A DNA stretch of 16,320 bases from assembly GCA_910588285.1 (NCBI GenBank), contig CAJUQB010000041.1, positions 23,019 to 39,338 of the forward strand, written 5' to 3'. A program made the translations under genes and the position numbers. Each line of letters starts with the position of its first letter. The first letter of the stretch is position 1. The notes under the pieces were generated by a model. It had not been told where the DNA came from. It saw only the letters and a list, made by a program, of their open reading frames with translations, and ran no database searches. Shown here one piece after another: positions 6,531-14,482 of the stretch. This DNA is from an uncultured Lachnospiraceae bacterium (GTDB lineage: Bacteria > Bacillota > Clostridia > Lachnospirales > Lachnospiraceae).

Positions 6531-8192
6531 CTAGGCCTGCGACGGCCCCGGCAGCTCCCCGGCGCCCCGCAGGGTGATAATGGGGCCTCCGGTATTCTCT
6601 ATGTAGGCCTGCGTGATGGTCACCTGGCCAATGTTGTCGTCTTTGGGAATCTCATACATAATATCCAGCATGAATTCCTCCAGAATGGCCCGCAATGCCC
6701 TGGCTCCCACATCCTTCTTTTTGGCCTTCCTGGCAATGGCCCGCATGGCCCCCTCCTCGAAGGTGAGCTTCACCTCATCCATGGCAAGCAGCTTCTGGTA
6801 CTGCTTGATGATGGCATTCTTGGGGGTTTTAAGAATCTCCACCATCATGTCCTCTGTCAGGGCATCCAGGGTAAATACCACTGGCATACGGCCCAAAAAC
6901 TCCGGAATCATGCCGTATTTGCGGATATCCTCCACCTCCACCTGGCGGACCAGATTCTCCTCCTTGTCGTACTTATCCTTCAGATCTGCCCGGAATCCCA
7001 CGGAGGCATGCTTATTCAGCCGTTCCTTGATAATCTCCTCCAGATCCGGAAAGGCGCCGCCGCAGATAAAGAGGATATCCTTGGTGTTGACTGTGGTGAG
7101 AGGCACCATGGCGTTCTTGCTGTTGGCTCCCACCGGAACCTCCACCTCCGCTCCCTCCAGAAGCTTCAGCATGCCCTGCTGCACCGATTCCCCGCTGACA
7201 TCCCGCTGGTGGGTATTCTTCTTCTTGGCGATCTTATCGATCTCATCAATAAATATGATCCCATGCTCCGCCTTGTCCACATCATTGTCCGCTGCGGCCA
7301 GGAGCTTGGAAACCACGCTCTCGATATCGTCGCCAATGTAGCCTGCCTCCGTCAGGGAGGTGGCATCTGCAATGGCCAGGGGGACATCCAGCAGCCTGGC
7401 CAGGGTCTTCACCAGATAGGTCTTGCCGCTTCCGGTAGGCCCGATCATCAGCATGTTGGACTTCTCAATCTCCACGCCGTCCAGGTCGTCGGAGGCCACA
7501 CGCTTGTAGTGGTTGTACACAGCCACAGACATTACCTTCTTTGCATGCTCCTGGCCCACCACGTATTCGTCCAGGCTGGCCTTGATCTTGTGGGGAGCAG
7601 GGATATCCTTTATATTTAAGGCAGGCTTCTTCTTATCCTTGCCCCTTTTTTTCCTGATCCGCTGCTGGGGCATCATTCCGGAGAGATCCGACAGGTTGAT
7701 CATATTGATTCCCGGCATAAAGGGAAAGCCGCCCATCATGCCTCCGCCCATGCCCTCCTCGGGCTTCGGCTCCTCGGTCTCCTCCCCCTCGGCCGCTGCC
7801 GGCCCCGTTTCCGCGGGCACAGCCTCCATGGGATGGGCTCCCGGCCCTGCAGATGAGGCGCCCTGCCCCCCGTCTCCCGAAGCCCCACTCCCGGCCCCGG
7901 GCTTTGGCCCGGCTCCTGACACGGGATTGGGTATGCCTCCCGGCATGGGATTCTGCCCGGCACCCGGCATGGGATTCATGGAAAACGTAAAAGGCATGCC
8001 CCCCATCAGCTCATTCATCGGATAGCTTCCCATGGCGTCAATGGTCTTCTGCATACAATCCGCACAGACACAGAACTGGTTGGGAATCTTCACCATCTTC
8101 CCTGCCTTGCTCTCCGGCCGGCGGCAAATATAACAGATATCTTCATAATCATCCTGCTTATTTTCTTCGGAACGTACTTCTTGTTCAGACAT
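6531..8192 (-). CDS. clpX: ClpX-like AAA+ protein unfoldase with long Gly/Pro/Met-rich linker
   Basis: ATP-driven protein unfoldase, expected to form hexamers and, if it binds ClpP, to feed substrates to it. The start at 8192 is chosen because AAGGAG lies seven bases upstream; an in-frame ATG at 8237 has no such site and lies close to the predicted transcript start. Residues 1-55 hold the zinc-binding domain, C20-x2-C23 and C43-x2-C46. Residues about 56-200 are low complexity, ending in a basic stretch (KKRGKDKKK). The AAA+ core follows: Walker A GPTGSGKT 251-258, pore loop GYIG 284-287 (GYVG in typical ClpX), Walker B IIFIDE 312-317, pore-2 region RDVSGES, VGF 398-400 where ClpX has IGF, GRMPVV 434-439, and sensor 2 GARALR 496-501. 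At 553 residues it is about 130 longer than standard ClpX. It may be a second ClpX paralog; no clpP is in view. Confidence 0.9.
   Translation of the reverse strand: MSEQEVRSEENKQDDYEDICYICRRPESKAGKMVKIPNQFCVCADCMQKTIDAMGSYPMNELMGGMPFTFSMNPMPGAGQNPMPGGIPNPVSGAGPKPGAGSGASGDGGQGASSAGPGAHPMEAVPAETGPAAAEGEETEEPKPEEGMGGGMMGGFPFMPGINMINLSDLSGMMPQQRIRKKRGKDKKKPALNIKDIPAPHKIKASLDEYVVGQEHAKKVMSVAVYNHYKRVASDDLDGVEIEKSNMLMIGPTGSGKTYLVKTLARLLDVPLAIADATSLTEAGYIGDDIESVVSKLLAAADNDVDKAEHGIIFIDEIDKIAKKKNTHQRDVSGESVQQGMLKLLEGAEVEVPVGANSKNAMVPLTTVNTKDILFICGGAFPDLEEIIKERLNKHASVGFRADLKDKYDKEENLVRQVEVEDIRKYGMIPEFLGRMPVVFTLDALTEDMMVEILKTPKNAIIKQYQKLLAMDEVKLTFEEGAMRAIARKAKKKDVGARALRAILEEFMLDIMYEIPKDDNIGQVTITQAYIENTGGPIITLRGAGELPGPSQA
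7905..7976 (-). repeat. Three in-frame octapeptide repeats in the ClpX linker
   Basis: Residues 73-96 of the ClpX-like protein read as three consecutive eight-residue units: NPMPGAGQ, NPMPGGIP and NPVSGAGP. At the DNA level the first two share an identical 15-base stretch spaced 24 bases apart (7963-7977 and 7939-7953). This fits recent tandem duplication inside the linker. Confidence 0.75.
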
Positions 8193-8254
8193 CGCAATTC
8201 TCCTTCTTCCTGACGATTGCGCAGAGGGCTGCCGCATTCTCTGCTCTTCCTATC

Positions 8255-8283
8255 AGTATAATTCAAGCCATGGCGAATTTCAA
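8255..8283 (-). promoter_or_regulatory. SigA-type promoter of clpX
   Basis: Minus-strand -35 TTGAAA (8278-8283), a 17-base spacer and -10 TATACT (8255-8260). The start point should be near 8248, giving a leader of about 55 bases before the chosen clpX start. A 13-base palindrome (ATAAAAC-TTTTAT on the minus strand, 8284-8296) abuts the -35 box and could be an AT-rich activating element or a binding site. I see no CtsR-type operator. Confidence 0.75.
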
Positions 8284-8343
8284 ATAAAAGTTTTATGAAT
8301 TCTCTGTCCCCCATTCCTGACCCGAAAAAACCTCCGCATCCAT

Positions 8344-9315
8344 TTAAAAGAAATGAAATCCAACCACCTTCTGTTCTATCACATCATAATAGACCGCCTG
8401 TTCCTGATAACGCCCGCTCATCAGCAGGATACAATCTTCCAGCTCCACCATCTGGGGATCAAACTCTACCACAATATAGTTTTTTTCCTTTGCTTCACTT
8501 TCAGCGGCTCTTATCATATCAGTGATCCCCCCTGCATTGCCAATTTCTTTGTCCTTTACAGAAGACTGCTCATAATACACCTCATCTACGCTGATACTCA
8601 CACCCTCCTGCAGCCCCCAGAAGCATTCATCCATACATAGATACATGTCCGTATAGAGCTCCCAGCCCCATGTGCCATTTCTGTTATGCCACATCTCATT
8701 CACTGAGCTCCACAGCGCCTCCAGAAGCACGTCGTTATTTTTCATCAGCTCACTCAGCTGCGCCTTATTCCCGCTCCACTGGACACTGTCTCGGATATTT
8801 TCCTCCTTGGGCCTGATACAGGAAAAGGAATGGAGCCCATTGGAATTTGCGCAGAATTTGACATGGTATTCCCTTCCGTTCAGGCGGATCACATCATCAA
8901 AAAAGAAGAACTCCTCAGATGCCGTATCTACATATCTGGTCTCCATCTTGTCCAGGATATTGGCATTCTGGTTCTGGAACCATTGGATTACCTCCCACAC
9001 CTCCACATCTGCCGCCACCGCAATCAGGGTAAACATTGCCTCCTCGGTTCCTGCTAAAACATCGGACGCCCTGCTTTCATTGCCAGTGGCAGTGCCCTCT
9101 GTAAAATAATTCCAGGGGTACAGCTGTACGTCGTCCTCTATGCGGGAATAAAACAGGTTGGAGATATCTCCAGGCATAGTGACCTTCTCCGGCTCCTGGG
9201 AGGTCTTCAGCAGCGCCTCGCTGCCCAGGGCAATCCCGGCATATCCCAGCGCCAATATCACCAGCGCACAGGCCAGCGTTGCCAGCAGGGGGACGAATCC
9301 TTTATACCGCCTCAT
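8344..9315 (-). CDS. Unrecognised membrane-anchored extracytoplasmic protein, third gene of the two-component operon
   Basis: Family not recognised. The start at 9315 (ATG) is preferred, giving 323 residues: an AAGGCGG stretch lies eight bases upstream, whereas the earlier GTG at 9324 would touch that site. The N-terminus is basic (MRRYKGF), followed by one hydrophobic segment at about 7-30, so it is probably a signal anchor with the rest outside the cell. The LAC at 14-16 lies before most of the hydrophobic stretch and does not form a good lipobox. The outer part is acidic and aromatic, with a FFFF run at 136-139, many Trp and five Cys (155, 166, 227, 231, 295). Its start overlaps the kinase stop by 14 bases, so expression is coupled. 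A role sensing for, or controlled by, the kinase is inferred only from context. No clear terminator follows it. Confidence 0.8.
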   Translation of the reverse strand: MRRYKGFVPLLATLACALVILALGYAGIALGSEALLKTSQEPEKVTMPGDISNLFYSRIEDDVQLYPWNYFTEGTATGNESRASDVLAGTEEAMFTLIAVAADVEVWEVIQWFQNQNANILDKMETRYVDTASEEFFFFDDVIRLNGREYHVKFCANSNGLHSFSCIRPKEENIRDSVQWSGNKAQLSELMKNNDVLLEALWSSVNEMWHNRNGTWGWELYTDMYLCMDECFWGLQEGVSISVDEVYYEQSSVKDKEIGNAGGITDMIRAAESEAKEKNYIVVEFDPQMVELEDCILLMSGRYQEQAVYYDVIEQKVVGFHFF

Positions 9316-10747
9316 GCTCTTCACCGCCTTTCATACGCACCGTAATCACGGTTCCCACGCCAATCTCGCTCTCAATAGACAGGTTGCCCTGATGGATCTG
9401 TGCAATCTCCACGCAGAGAGCCAGGCCCAGTCCCGCCCCCCCGCTGGCACGGCTTCTGACCTTGTCCACCATATAGAAGGCCTGGGTAATCTTCTCAATC
9501 TCCTCCCTTGGGATTCCGATCCCCTTATCCGCCACGGAGAAGAAGAAGCTGTCCTCCTCAAACCATCCGTTGATGGCAATGGGATCCCCCTCCTTGGAGG
9601 CCTTGATGGCATTGTCCGTCAGGTTGTATACCAGGGATTTGATCAGCTCCCGGTCCACCCACAGATATCCCTTCTCACATTCCAGGGAAAACCGCATGCC
9701 GTGGCTTTCCGCCACCACGCAGAGAGCCATGCCCATCTCCCGGAACAGCTGGCGCATCTCCTCCCTGGTCCACTCGATATTGGCCTCCCCCACAGTGATC
9801 AGCTCCATGAGCTTTCCTGACAGGGTACGCATCCGGCTGGCCTCATCCTTGATAATGCCGGCATACTCCATCCGCTGCTCCTCTGACAGCCGCCCCTGAA
9901 TCTGCAGGAGGTCTGCAAATCCCAGGATGGAGGTCAGCGGCGTTTTCATTTCATGGGACAGGTTGTCGATAAATTTCTTCCGGTCCTCCGCCACCTCCTC
10001 CAGCGCATGGATATTCTGTTCGATGGCATAGGCCATGCGGTTCATATTGTAGGCGAGCTCCGACAGCTCATCCCTGCCCTTCCGGGGCACGCGCTTCCTG
10101 TAATCCCCCCGGGCGATGGCCCGGGTCCCCTGGTTAATCCTGGACAGGGGCCGCAGCAGCAGCTTCACCACAATCAGCAGAATCACGGAGATCGCCACCG
10201 CGCACACCAGGCAGACCGTCCGCACATTCCGCATCATTTCCCGGTGGATCCCATACACCTGGCTGATATCCGTCACGGTAAGGAAATAATAGGTGTTGGT
10301 CTCTAAGGATTCCTTGGTCAGAATATACAACAGGTCTCCCTGATGCTGCATGTAATTCTCCCCGGTATCCGCCACAATTTCCAACAGCGCCTTTACCTTC
10401 TTCTGGTCCTCCTTGGACATCTCCCCAAAGCCGCCCTTTTCATATACAATCTGCTTCCGTTTGTTAAAGAAAATAAGGCCGCTGGTGATATTCCCCTCCT
10501 GAAAGGTACTCCGCATCAGCTCCGCGATCTGGTCCTGTTCCAGCACAAGGACATTCTGACGAAGCCGCTGGGACAACAGAAGGCTCTTAAAATTAGATAC
10601 TAAAAATTCATGCTCCGTGTAGGCAGACTGGCGCTTTTGCTCCATGGACAGCTGGAAGCTGCTCCTCAGTACCAAAATGCTGGTAACGCCCACTGCGAGC
10701 ATCACCAGCATCATCGTATACAAAAAGATTTTCTGCCATAATTTCAT
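9302..10747 (-). CDS. Membrane sensor histidine kinase
   Basis: Sensor kinase of 481 residues that autophosphorylates and passes phosphate to the response regulator encoded just upstream. A transmembrane segment lies at about 7-27, an extracytoplasmic sensor region at 28-176, and a second transmembrane segment at about 177-198. HAMP covers about 199-250. The HisKA dimerisation domain follows with H-box FIDNLSHEMKTPL, phospho-acceptor H265. The ATPase domain shows the N box (NLTDNA, N375 and N379), G1 box DKGIGIP 407-413 and G2 box GGAGLGLAL 436-444. Its ATG is three bases after the regulator stop. The sensor region has no motif I recognise, so the signal is unknown. The layout is typical of a Firmicute OmpR/PhoR-like pair. 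Confidence 0.93.
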   Translation of the reverse strand: MKLWQKIFLYTMMLVMLAVGVTSILVLRSSFQLSMEQKRQSAYTEHEFLVSNFKSLLLSQRLRQNVLVLEQDQIAELMRSTFQEGNITSGLIFFNKRKQIVYEKGGFGEMSKEDQKKVKALLEIVADTGENYMQHQGDLLYILTKESLETNTYYFLTVTDISQVYGIHREMMRNVRTVCLVCAVAISVILLIVVKLLLRPLSRINQGTRAIARGDYRKRVPRKGRDELSELAYNMNRMAYAIEQNIHALEEVAEDRKKFIDNLSHEMKTPLTSILGFADLLQIQGRLSEEQRMEYAGIIKDEASRMRTLSGKLMELITVGEANIEWTREEMRQLFREMGMALCVVAESHGMRFSLECEKGYLWVDRELIKSLVYNLTDNAIKASKEGDPIAINGWFEEDSFFFSVADKGIGIPREEIEKITQAFYMVDKVRSRASGGAGLGLALCVEIAQIHQGNLSIESEIGVGTVITVRMKGGEEHEAV

Positions 10748-10750
10748 ATG

Positions 10751-11404
10751 CTATAAACTCTCCAATCGATAGCCCAGCTTGGGAATCGTCACCAGATGTT
10801 CCTTCAGGTTCAGCTTTTTCCGAAGCTGCTGAATATGAATGTCAATGGTTCTGGTCTCCCCCTCATACTCAAAGCCCCAGACAGCGCTCAGGAGGCGGTC
10901 CCTGGAGACAGCCACGTCCTTATGCTGCAAAAAGAACACCAGGACCTCAAATTCCTTGGGAGTCAAATAGACCGGCTTGCCCTTGCACCGGCAGGTATGC
11001 TCCTCCACGTTGACAGAGATATCACCGTACTCATACACCACCGCGGTCTTGCTGACCCGGCGCAGAATCACCTCAATCCGCGCCAGCAGCTCCATGGCCT
11101 CAAAGGGCTTCACAATATAATCCTCCGCGCCTAAGCGCAGCCCCCGCACCTTGTCGGTCAGCTCCTGCTTGGCCGTGATAAAGATCACCGGTGTGGTGGA
11201 GGTGCGGCTGCGCATAATCTCAAAGCCGCTCATATCCGGCAGCATCACATCCAGGAGCACCAGGTCAAACTCCTCGTTTTCCATCTTCTGGAAGCCATCC
11301 GCGCCGTTGTTGCAGACCACTCCTTCATAGCCGCCGATTGCCACTGTTGCCTCGATTAGTTTTGCTATATTTGCATCGTCTTCTACGATGAGTATCCGTA
11401 TCAT
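10751..11404 (-). CDS. OmpR/PhoB-family response regulator
   Basis: DNA-binding response regulator, 217 residues from the ATG at 11404. This start is chosen because GGGAG lies four bases upstream and MIRILIVEDD is the usual receiver N-terminus. An in-frame ATG at 11458 would add 18 unrelated residues and falls at the predicted transcript start. Receiver domain 1-118: acidic D9 and D10, phospho-acceptor D52 (LLDVMLPD), T77 and K99. The C-terminal winged helix covers 122-217, including LTPKEFEVL (147-155), a TIDIHIQQLRKKL recognition region and GYRLES at the end. It is the first gene of a tight regulator, kinase, membrane-protein operon. Target genes are not known, though autoregulation and control of the third gene are likely. 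Confidence 0.94.
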   Translation of the reverse strand: MIRILIVEDDANIAKLIEATVAIGGYEGVVCNNGADGFQKMENEEFDLVLLDVMLPDMSGFEIMRSRTSTTPVIFITAKQELTDKVRGLRLGAEDYIVKPFEAMELLARIEVILRRVSKTAVVYEYGDISVNVEEHTCRCKGKPVYLTPKEFEVLVFFLQHKDVAVSRDRLLSAVWGFEYEGETRTIDIHIQQLRKKLNLKEHLVTIPKLGYRLESL

Positions 11405-11465
11405 ACAGCTCCCAACTCCCTGTCTTTTGTAATGATGCGGGCCGAAATTTCCCTGCATAATAAAC

Positions 11466-11474
11466 AGTATATCA
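11466..11474 (-). promoter_or_regulatory. Probable extended -10 promoter of the two-component operon
   Basis: The minus strand reads TGATATACT: an extended TGn motif with -10 TATACT (11466-11471). A -35-like TTGCAT lies 20 bases upstream, which is too far for a standard spacer, so the extended -10 is the main support. The start would fall near 11459, with a leader of about 55 bases. The 98-base gap after gatB is AT-rich compared with the coding regions around it. Confidence 0.45.
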
Positions 11475-11517
11475 AATTTTCGTTAAAAAGTATGCAAGAA
11501 AATGTAAAAGTTTTTTT

Positions 11518-11538
11518 GCCTGGCCATAATTTCCAGGC
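11518..11538. other. Stem-loop after gatB, not a standard terminator
   Basis: A 6-bp GC-rich stem (GCCTGG / CCAGGC) with a 9-base loop lies 19 bases after the gatB stop. On the minus strand it is followed by an A run, not a U run; on the plus strand the T run lies before the stem. It therefore lacks the usual intrinsic terminator form in either direction. It may mark the 3' end of the gatCAB message or be chance. Confidence 0.35.
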
Positions 11539-11556
11539 CATGCTTCCTCTATCTCA

Positions 11557-12987
11557 TCACGACAGAAATTCCTTCAGGAGCCGGTTCACAAGGCCCGGGT
11601 CCGCCTTGCCCTTCAGGGCCTTCATGGTCTGTCCCACCAGGAACCCGAGGGCTTTGGCCTTCCCGCCCCGGTAATCTGCCACGGACTGGGGATTTTCCTC
11701 AAGCACCTGCTCCACGCAGGCCCGCAGCGCCCCCTCGTCATTGACTGTCCGAAGGCCCTGCTCCTCCACATAGGCTGCCGGGGATACGTCACGATCAAAC
11801 ACTGCCTCAAAGACCTCCTTGGCCACAGGCCCGCTGATAATTCCCGCATCCGCCAGGTCAATCAGCTCTGCCAAATGCCCGGGAGAAAAGGAAATCTCCT
11901 CCGGGTCCATCTCACGCTCCTTCAGCAGGCGCATGGTTTCCACCATCAGCCAGTTGGATACCTTTTTGGGCTTCCCGCTAATCCCGGCAGCTGCCTCGAA
12001 GAGATCCGCCATGTGCTTTGACTCTGTCAGGATCCTTGCGTCATATTCCGGAATGTCGTATTCCCTCTTATACCGCAAAAGCTTCTGGGGCCGCAGCTCC
12101 GGCTGGCGGCTGCGGATCTGCTGGATCCATGCCTGGGAAACCACAAGGGGCGCAAGATCCGGCTCCGGGAAATAGCGGTAATCCTGGGCATCCTCCTTGG
12201 AGCGCATGGCGTGGGAGGTCTCCTTGTTGTCGTCCCAGCGCCTGGTCTCCTGCACCACCCGACGCCCCAGCTCCAGCAGCTCAATCTGACGGGCCCGCTC
12301 TCCCTCTATGGCATGGGAAATGGCCTTGAAGGAATTCAGGTTCTTCATCTCGGTACGTGTACCAAAAGCCGTGCTGCCCACCTCCCGGACAGACAGATTC
12401 ACATCGGCCCGCATGGAGCCCTCGTTCAGCTTGCAGTCACTGGCTCCCAGATACTGGATGGTCTGGCGCAGTGTCTCCAGATAGGCGATCACCTCCTGTG
12501 CGGTGCGCATGTCCGGCTCAGATACAATCTCAATCAGCGGGACGCCGGAACGGTTGTAGTCCACAAGGGAAACATCCTCCCACTCGTCATGAATCAGCTT
12601 TCCCGCATCCTCCTCCATATGGATTTCATGGATCCGCACCCGCTTGGCCCCCTCCGGCGTCTCAATCTCCACATAGCCATTGCGGCAGATGGGCAGGTAC
12701 AGCTGGGAGATCTGATAGTTCTGAGGATTGTCCGGATAAAAATAATTCTTCCGGTCAAATTTGCTGTACCTGGTGATCTCACAGTTGGTGGCAAGTCCCA
12801 CTGCCACCGCGTACTCCACCACCTGGCGGTTCAGCACCGGCAGGGCGCCCGGCTGTCCGGTACATACCGGGCAGGTGTGGGTATTGGGGGCAGCCCCAAA
12901 GGCCGTGGAGCAGCCGCAGAAAATCTTGGTCTTTGTGGCAAGCTCCACATGAACCTCCAGACCGATGACTGTCTCATAGTTTTTCAT
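11557..12987 (-). CDS. gatB: Asp-tRNA(Asn)/Glu-tRNA(Gln) amidotransferase subunit B
   Basis: Transamidase subunit that binds the mischarged tRNA and converts Asp-tRNA(Asn) or Glu-tRNA(Gln) to the amide form with ammonia from GatA. Its 476 residues are the standard length. The N-terminal signature VIGLEVHVELATKTKIFCGC leads into CPVCTGQPGALPVLN; C24, C26, C39 and C42 form the four-cysteine set that binds zinc in some GatB proteins. The catalytic cradle runs to about 290, then a helical region, then the YqeY-like tRNA-binding tail from about 330. The C-terminus GFLVGQTMKALKGKADP is typical. The start overlaps the gatA stop as ATGA, and an AGGAGGAGAG stretch lies just upstream, so coupling with gatA is expected. 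It is the last gene of the transamidation operon. Confidence 0.97.
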   Translation of the reverse strand: MKNYETVIGLEVHVELATKTKIFCGCSTAFGAAPNTHTCPVCTGQPGALPVLNRQVVEYAVAVGLATNCEITRYSKFDRKNYFYPDNPQNYQISQLYLPICRNGYVEIETPEGAKRVRIHEIHMEEDAGKLIHDEWEDVSLVDYNRSGVPLIEIVSEPDMRTAQEVIAYLETLRQTIQYLGASDCKLNEGSMRADVNLSVREVGSTAFGTRTEMKNLNSFKAISHAIEGERARQIELLELGRRVVQETRRWDDNKETSHAMRSKEDAQDYRYFPEPDLAPLVVSQAWIQQIRSRQPELRPQKLLRYKREYDIPEYDARILTESKHMADLFEAAAGISGKPKKVSNWLMVETMRLLKEREMDPEEISFSPGHLAELIDLADAGIISGPVAKEVFEAVFDRDVSPAAYVEEQGLRTVNDEGALRACVEQVLEENPQSVADYRGGKAKALGFLVGQTMKALKGKADPGLVNRLLKEFLS

Positions 12988-14468
12988 GATCTCTCCTCCT
13001 CTCCTGCCAGGGGGCTGTGCAGATACTGCCGGGTCTGTTCAAAGCTGTAGGCTGCCCGGATGATTGTTTGCTCCCGGAAGCAGTCGCCGATCATCTGAAG
13101 CCCTATGGGAAGCCCCTGGCTGCTGAGGCCGCAGGGCAGGGAAATCCCCGGCAGCCCCGCCAGGTTGACGGATACCGTGTAGATATCCCCCAGGTACATT
13201 TGCAAAGGATTGGCCAGGCTCTCCCCCAGACGAGGCGCCGTGGTGGGCGCTGCCGGTCCCAGGATTACGTCAAAGCGTTCAAAGGCTTTGTCAAAGGCCT
13301 GCTTGATCAGGGCCTTGACCCTCAGGGCCTTCAGATAATAGGCATCGTAATAGCCGGAGCTTAGGACAAAGGAGCCCAGCATGATCCGGCGCTTCACTTC
13401 CGCCCCAAAGCCCTGGGAGCGGGATTTCTTGTACATATGGTGAAGGCCCTCATATTCCGGGGCACGGTAGCCGTATTTCACGCCGTCAAACCGGGCCAGG
13501 TTGGAGCTGGCCTCCGCGCAGGCTGCCACATAGTAGGCCGGAATGGCATATTGGGTAAGCCCCAGGTCAAATTCCTCCAGGACCGCGCCCTTGTCCTTCA
13601 GTACCCCGGCTGCCGACAGCACGGCTGCCCGCACCTCCGGATCAAGGCCCTCCCCCAGATAGTCCCTGGGGATACCGATGCGCATTCCCTGCACATCATC
13701 CACAAGCCCCCTGGAGAACCTCGTGTCCTCCCGTTTCAGGGAGGTGGAATCCTTCTCATCATGGCAGGCAATAGTCTCCAGGATCACGGCGCAGTCCGTC
13801 ACATCCCGGGCCACCGGCCCGATCTGATCCAGGGAGGAGCCGTAGGCAATCAGCCCATAGCGGGATACGGTCCCGTAGGTAGGCTTGATGCCTGTGACCC
13901 CGCAGAAGGCACTGGGCTGGCGGATAGAGCCGCCGGTGTCAGACCCCAGGGCAAAGGGCACCTCCTCTGCCGCCACAGCCGCACAGGAGCCGCCGGAGGA
14001 GCCGCCGGGCACATGGCCGGTATTCCAGGGGTTTTTGGTTGCCCCAAAGGCTGAGGTCTCCGTGGTGCTGCCCATGGCAAATTCATCCATATTTGTCTTG
14101 CCGATGAGCACTGCCCCCGCCTCCTCCAGACGTTTTACCGCCTCCGCCGTGTAGGTGGGGATGTAATTGTACAGAATCTTCGATGCACAGGTGGTCAGTA
14201 GCCCCCTGGTACACATGTTATCCTTCACCGCCATGGGGACCCCTGCCAGGGGGCCGGTAAGCTCCCCGGCGTCAATCCTGGCCTGGACCTCCCCGGCCCG
14301 CTTAAGCGCTCCCGCTGCATCCACTGCAAGAAAGCTCTTCACTGCCTCCTCCCTGGCGCTGATCGCTTCCAGCGAGGCCTCCACCGCCTGGGTGGCTGTG
14401 AGCTCCCCGGCTTTTATTTTCCTGCCCAGCTCCACGGCAGTCAGACCCATGATATCTCTTTTCTCCAT
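12984..14468 (-). CDS. gatA: Asp-tRNA(Asn)/Glu-tRNA(Gln) amidotransferase subunit A
   Basis: Glutaminase subunit of GatCAB, amidase-signature family, which frees ammonia from glutamine and channels it to GatB. Starting at the ATG at 14468 it has 494 residues. AGGAGG ends ten bases before this ATG. The earlier in-frame GTG at 14477 is only one base from that site, so it is unlikely, though software may pick it. The Ser-cisSer-Lys triad is present: K82 (AVKDN), S157 (GGSSGGS) and S181 (TGGSIRQP). Their mutual spacing equals that of S. aureus GatA (K79, S154, S178). The ribosome site overlaps the stop of the GNAT-GatC gene, so the two are tightly linked. Confidence 0.96.
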   Translation of the reverse strand: MEKRDIMGLTAVELGRKIKAGELTATQAVEASLEAISAREEAVKSFLAVDAAGALKRAGEVQARIDAGELTGPLAGVPMAVKDNMCTRGLLTTCASKILYNYIPTYTAEAVKRLEEAGAVLIGKTNMDEFAMGSTTETSAFGATKNPWNTGHVPGGSSGGSCAAVAAEEVPFALGSDTGGSIRQPSAFCGVTGIKPTYGTVSRYGLIAYGSSLDQIGPVARDVTDCAVILETIACHDEKDSTSLKREDTRFSRGLVDDVQGMRIGIPRDYLGEGLDPEVRAAVLSAAGVLKDKGAVLEEFDLGLTQYAIPAYYVAACAEASSNLARFDGVKYGYRAPEYEGLHHMYKKSRSQGFGAEVKRRIMLGSFVLSSGYYDAYYLKALRVKALIKQAFDKAFERFDVILGPAAPTTAPRLGESLANPLQMYLGDIYTVSVNLAGLPGISLPCGLSSQGLPIGLQMIGDCFREQTIIRAAYSFEQTRQYLHSPLAGEEERS

Positions 14469-14482
14469 CTTGCTCACACCTC

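Noticed and set aside
6462..7619. Plus-strand open frame of 385 codons opposite the ClpX-like gene
   Set aside because: It is the antisense shadow of a conserved AAA+ gene, begins within the terminator/promoter region, has no recognisable domain and has no ribosome site I can see.
8193..8237. Upstream ATG at 8237 as the clpX start
   Set aside because: No ribosome site, about ten bases from the predicted transcript start, whereas the ATG at 8192 has AAGGAG at good distance.
8297..8343. Terminator after the membrane-anchored protein, suggested by a TTTTTT run on the minus strand
   Set aside because: No convincing GC-rich stem stands before the T run, so I do not call a terminator.
11405..11458. 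Upstream ATG at 11458 as the response regulator start
   Set aside because: It would add 18 residues unlike a receiver domain, has no ribosome site and sits at the predicted transcript start.
12211..13050. Plus-strand open frame of 279 codons opposite gatB and the end of gatA
   Set aside because: Antisense to well-conserved genes; its composition follows from the codon use of the opposite strand.
14468..14477. GTG at 14477 as the gatA start
   Set aside because: Only one base separates it from AGGAGG; the ATG at 14468 has a usable distance and GatA proteins do not need the extra three residues.
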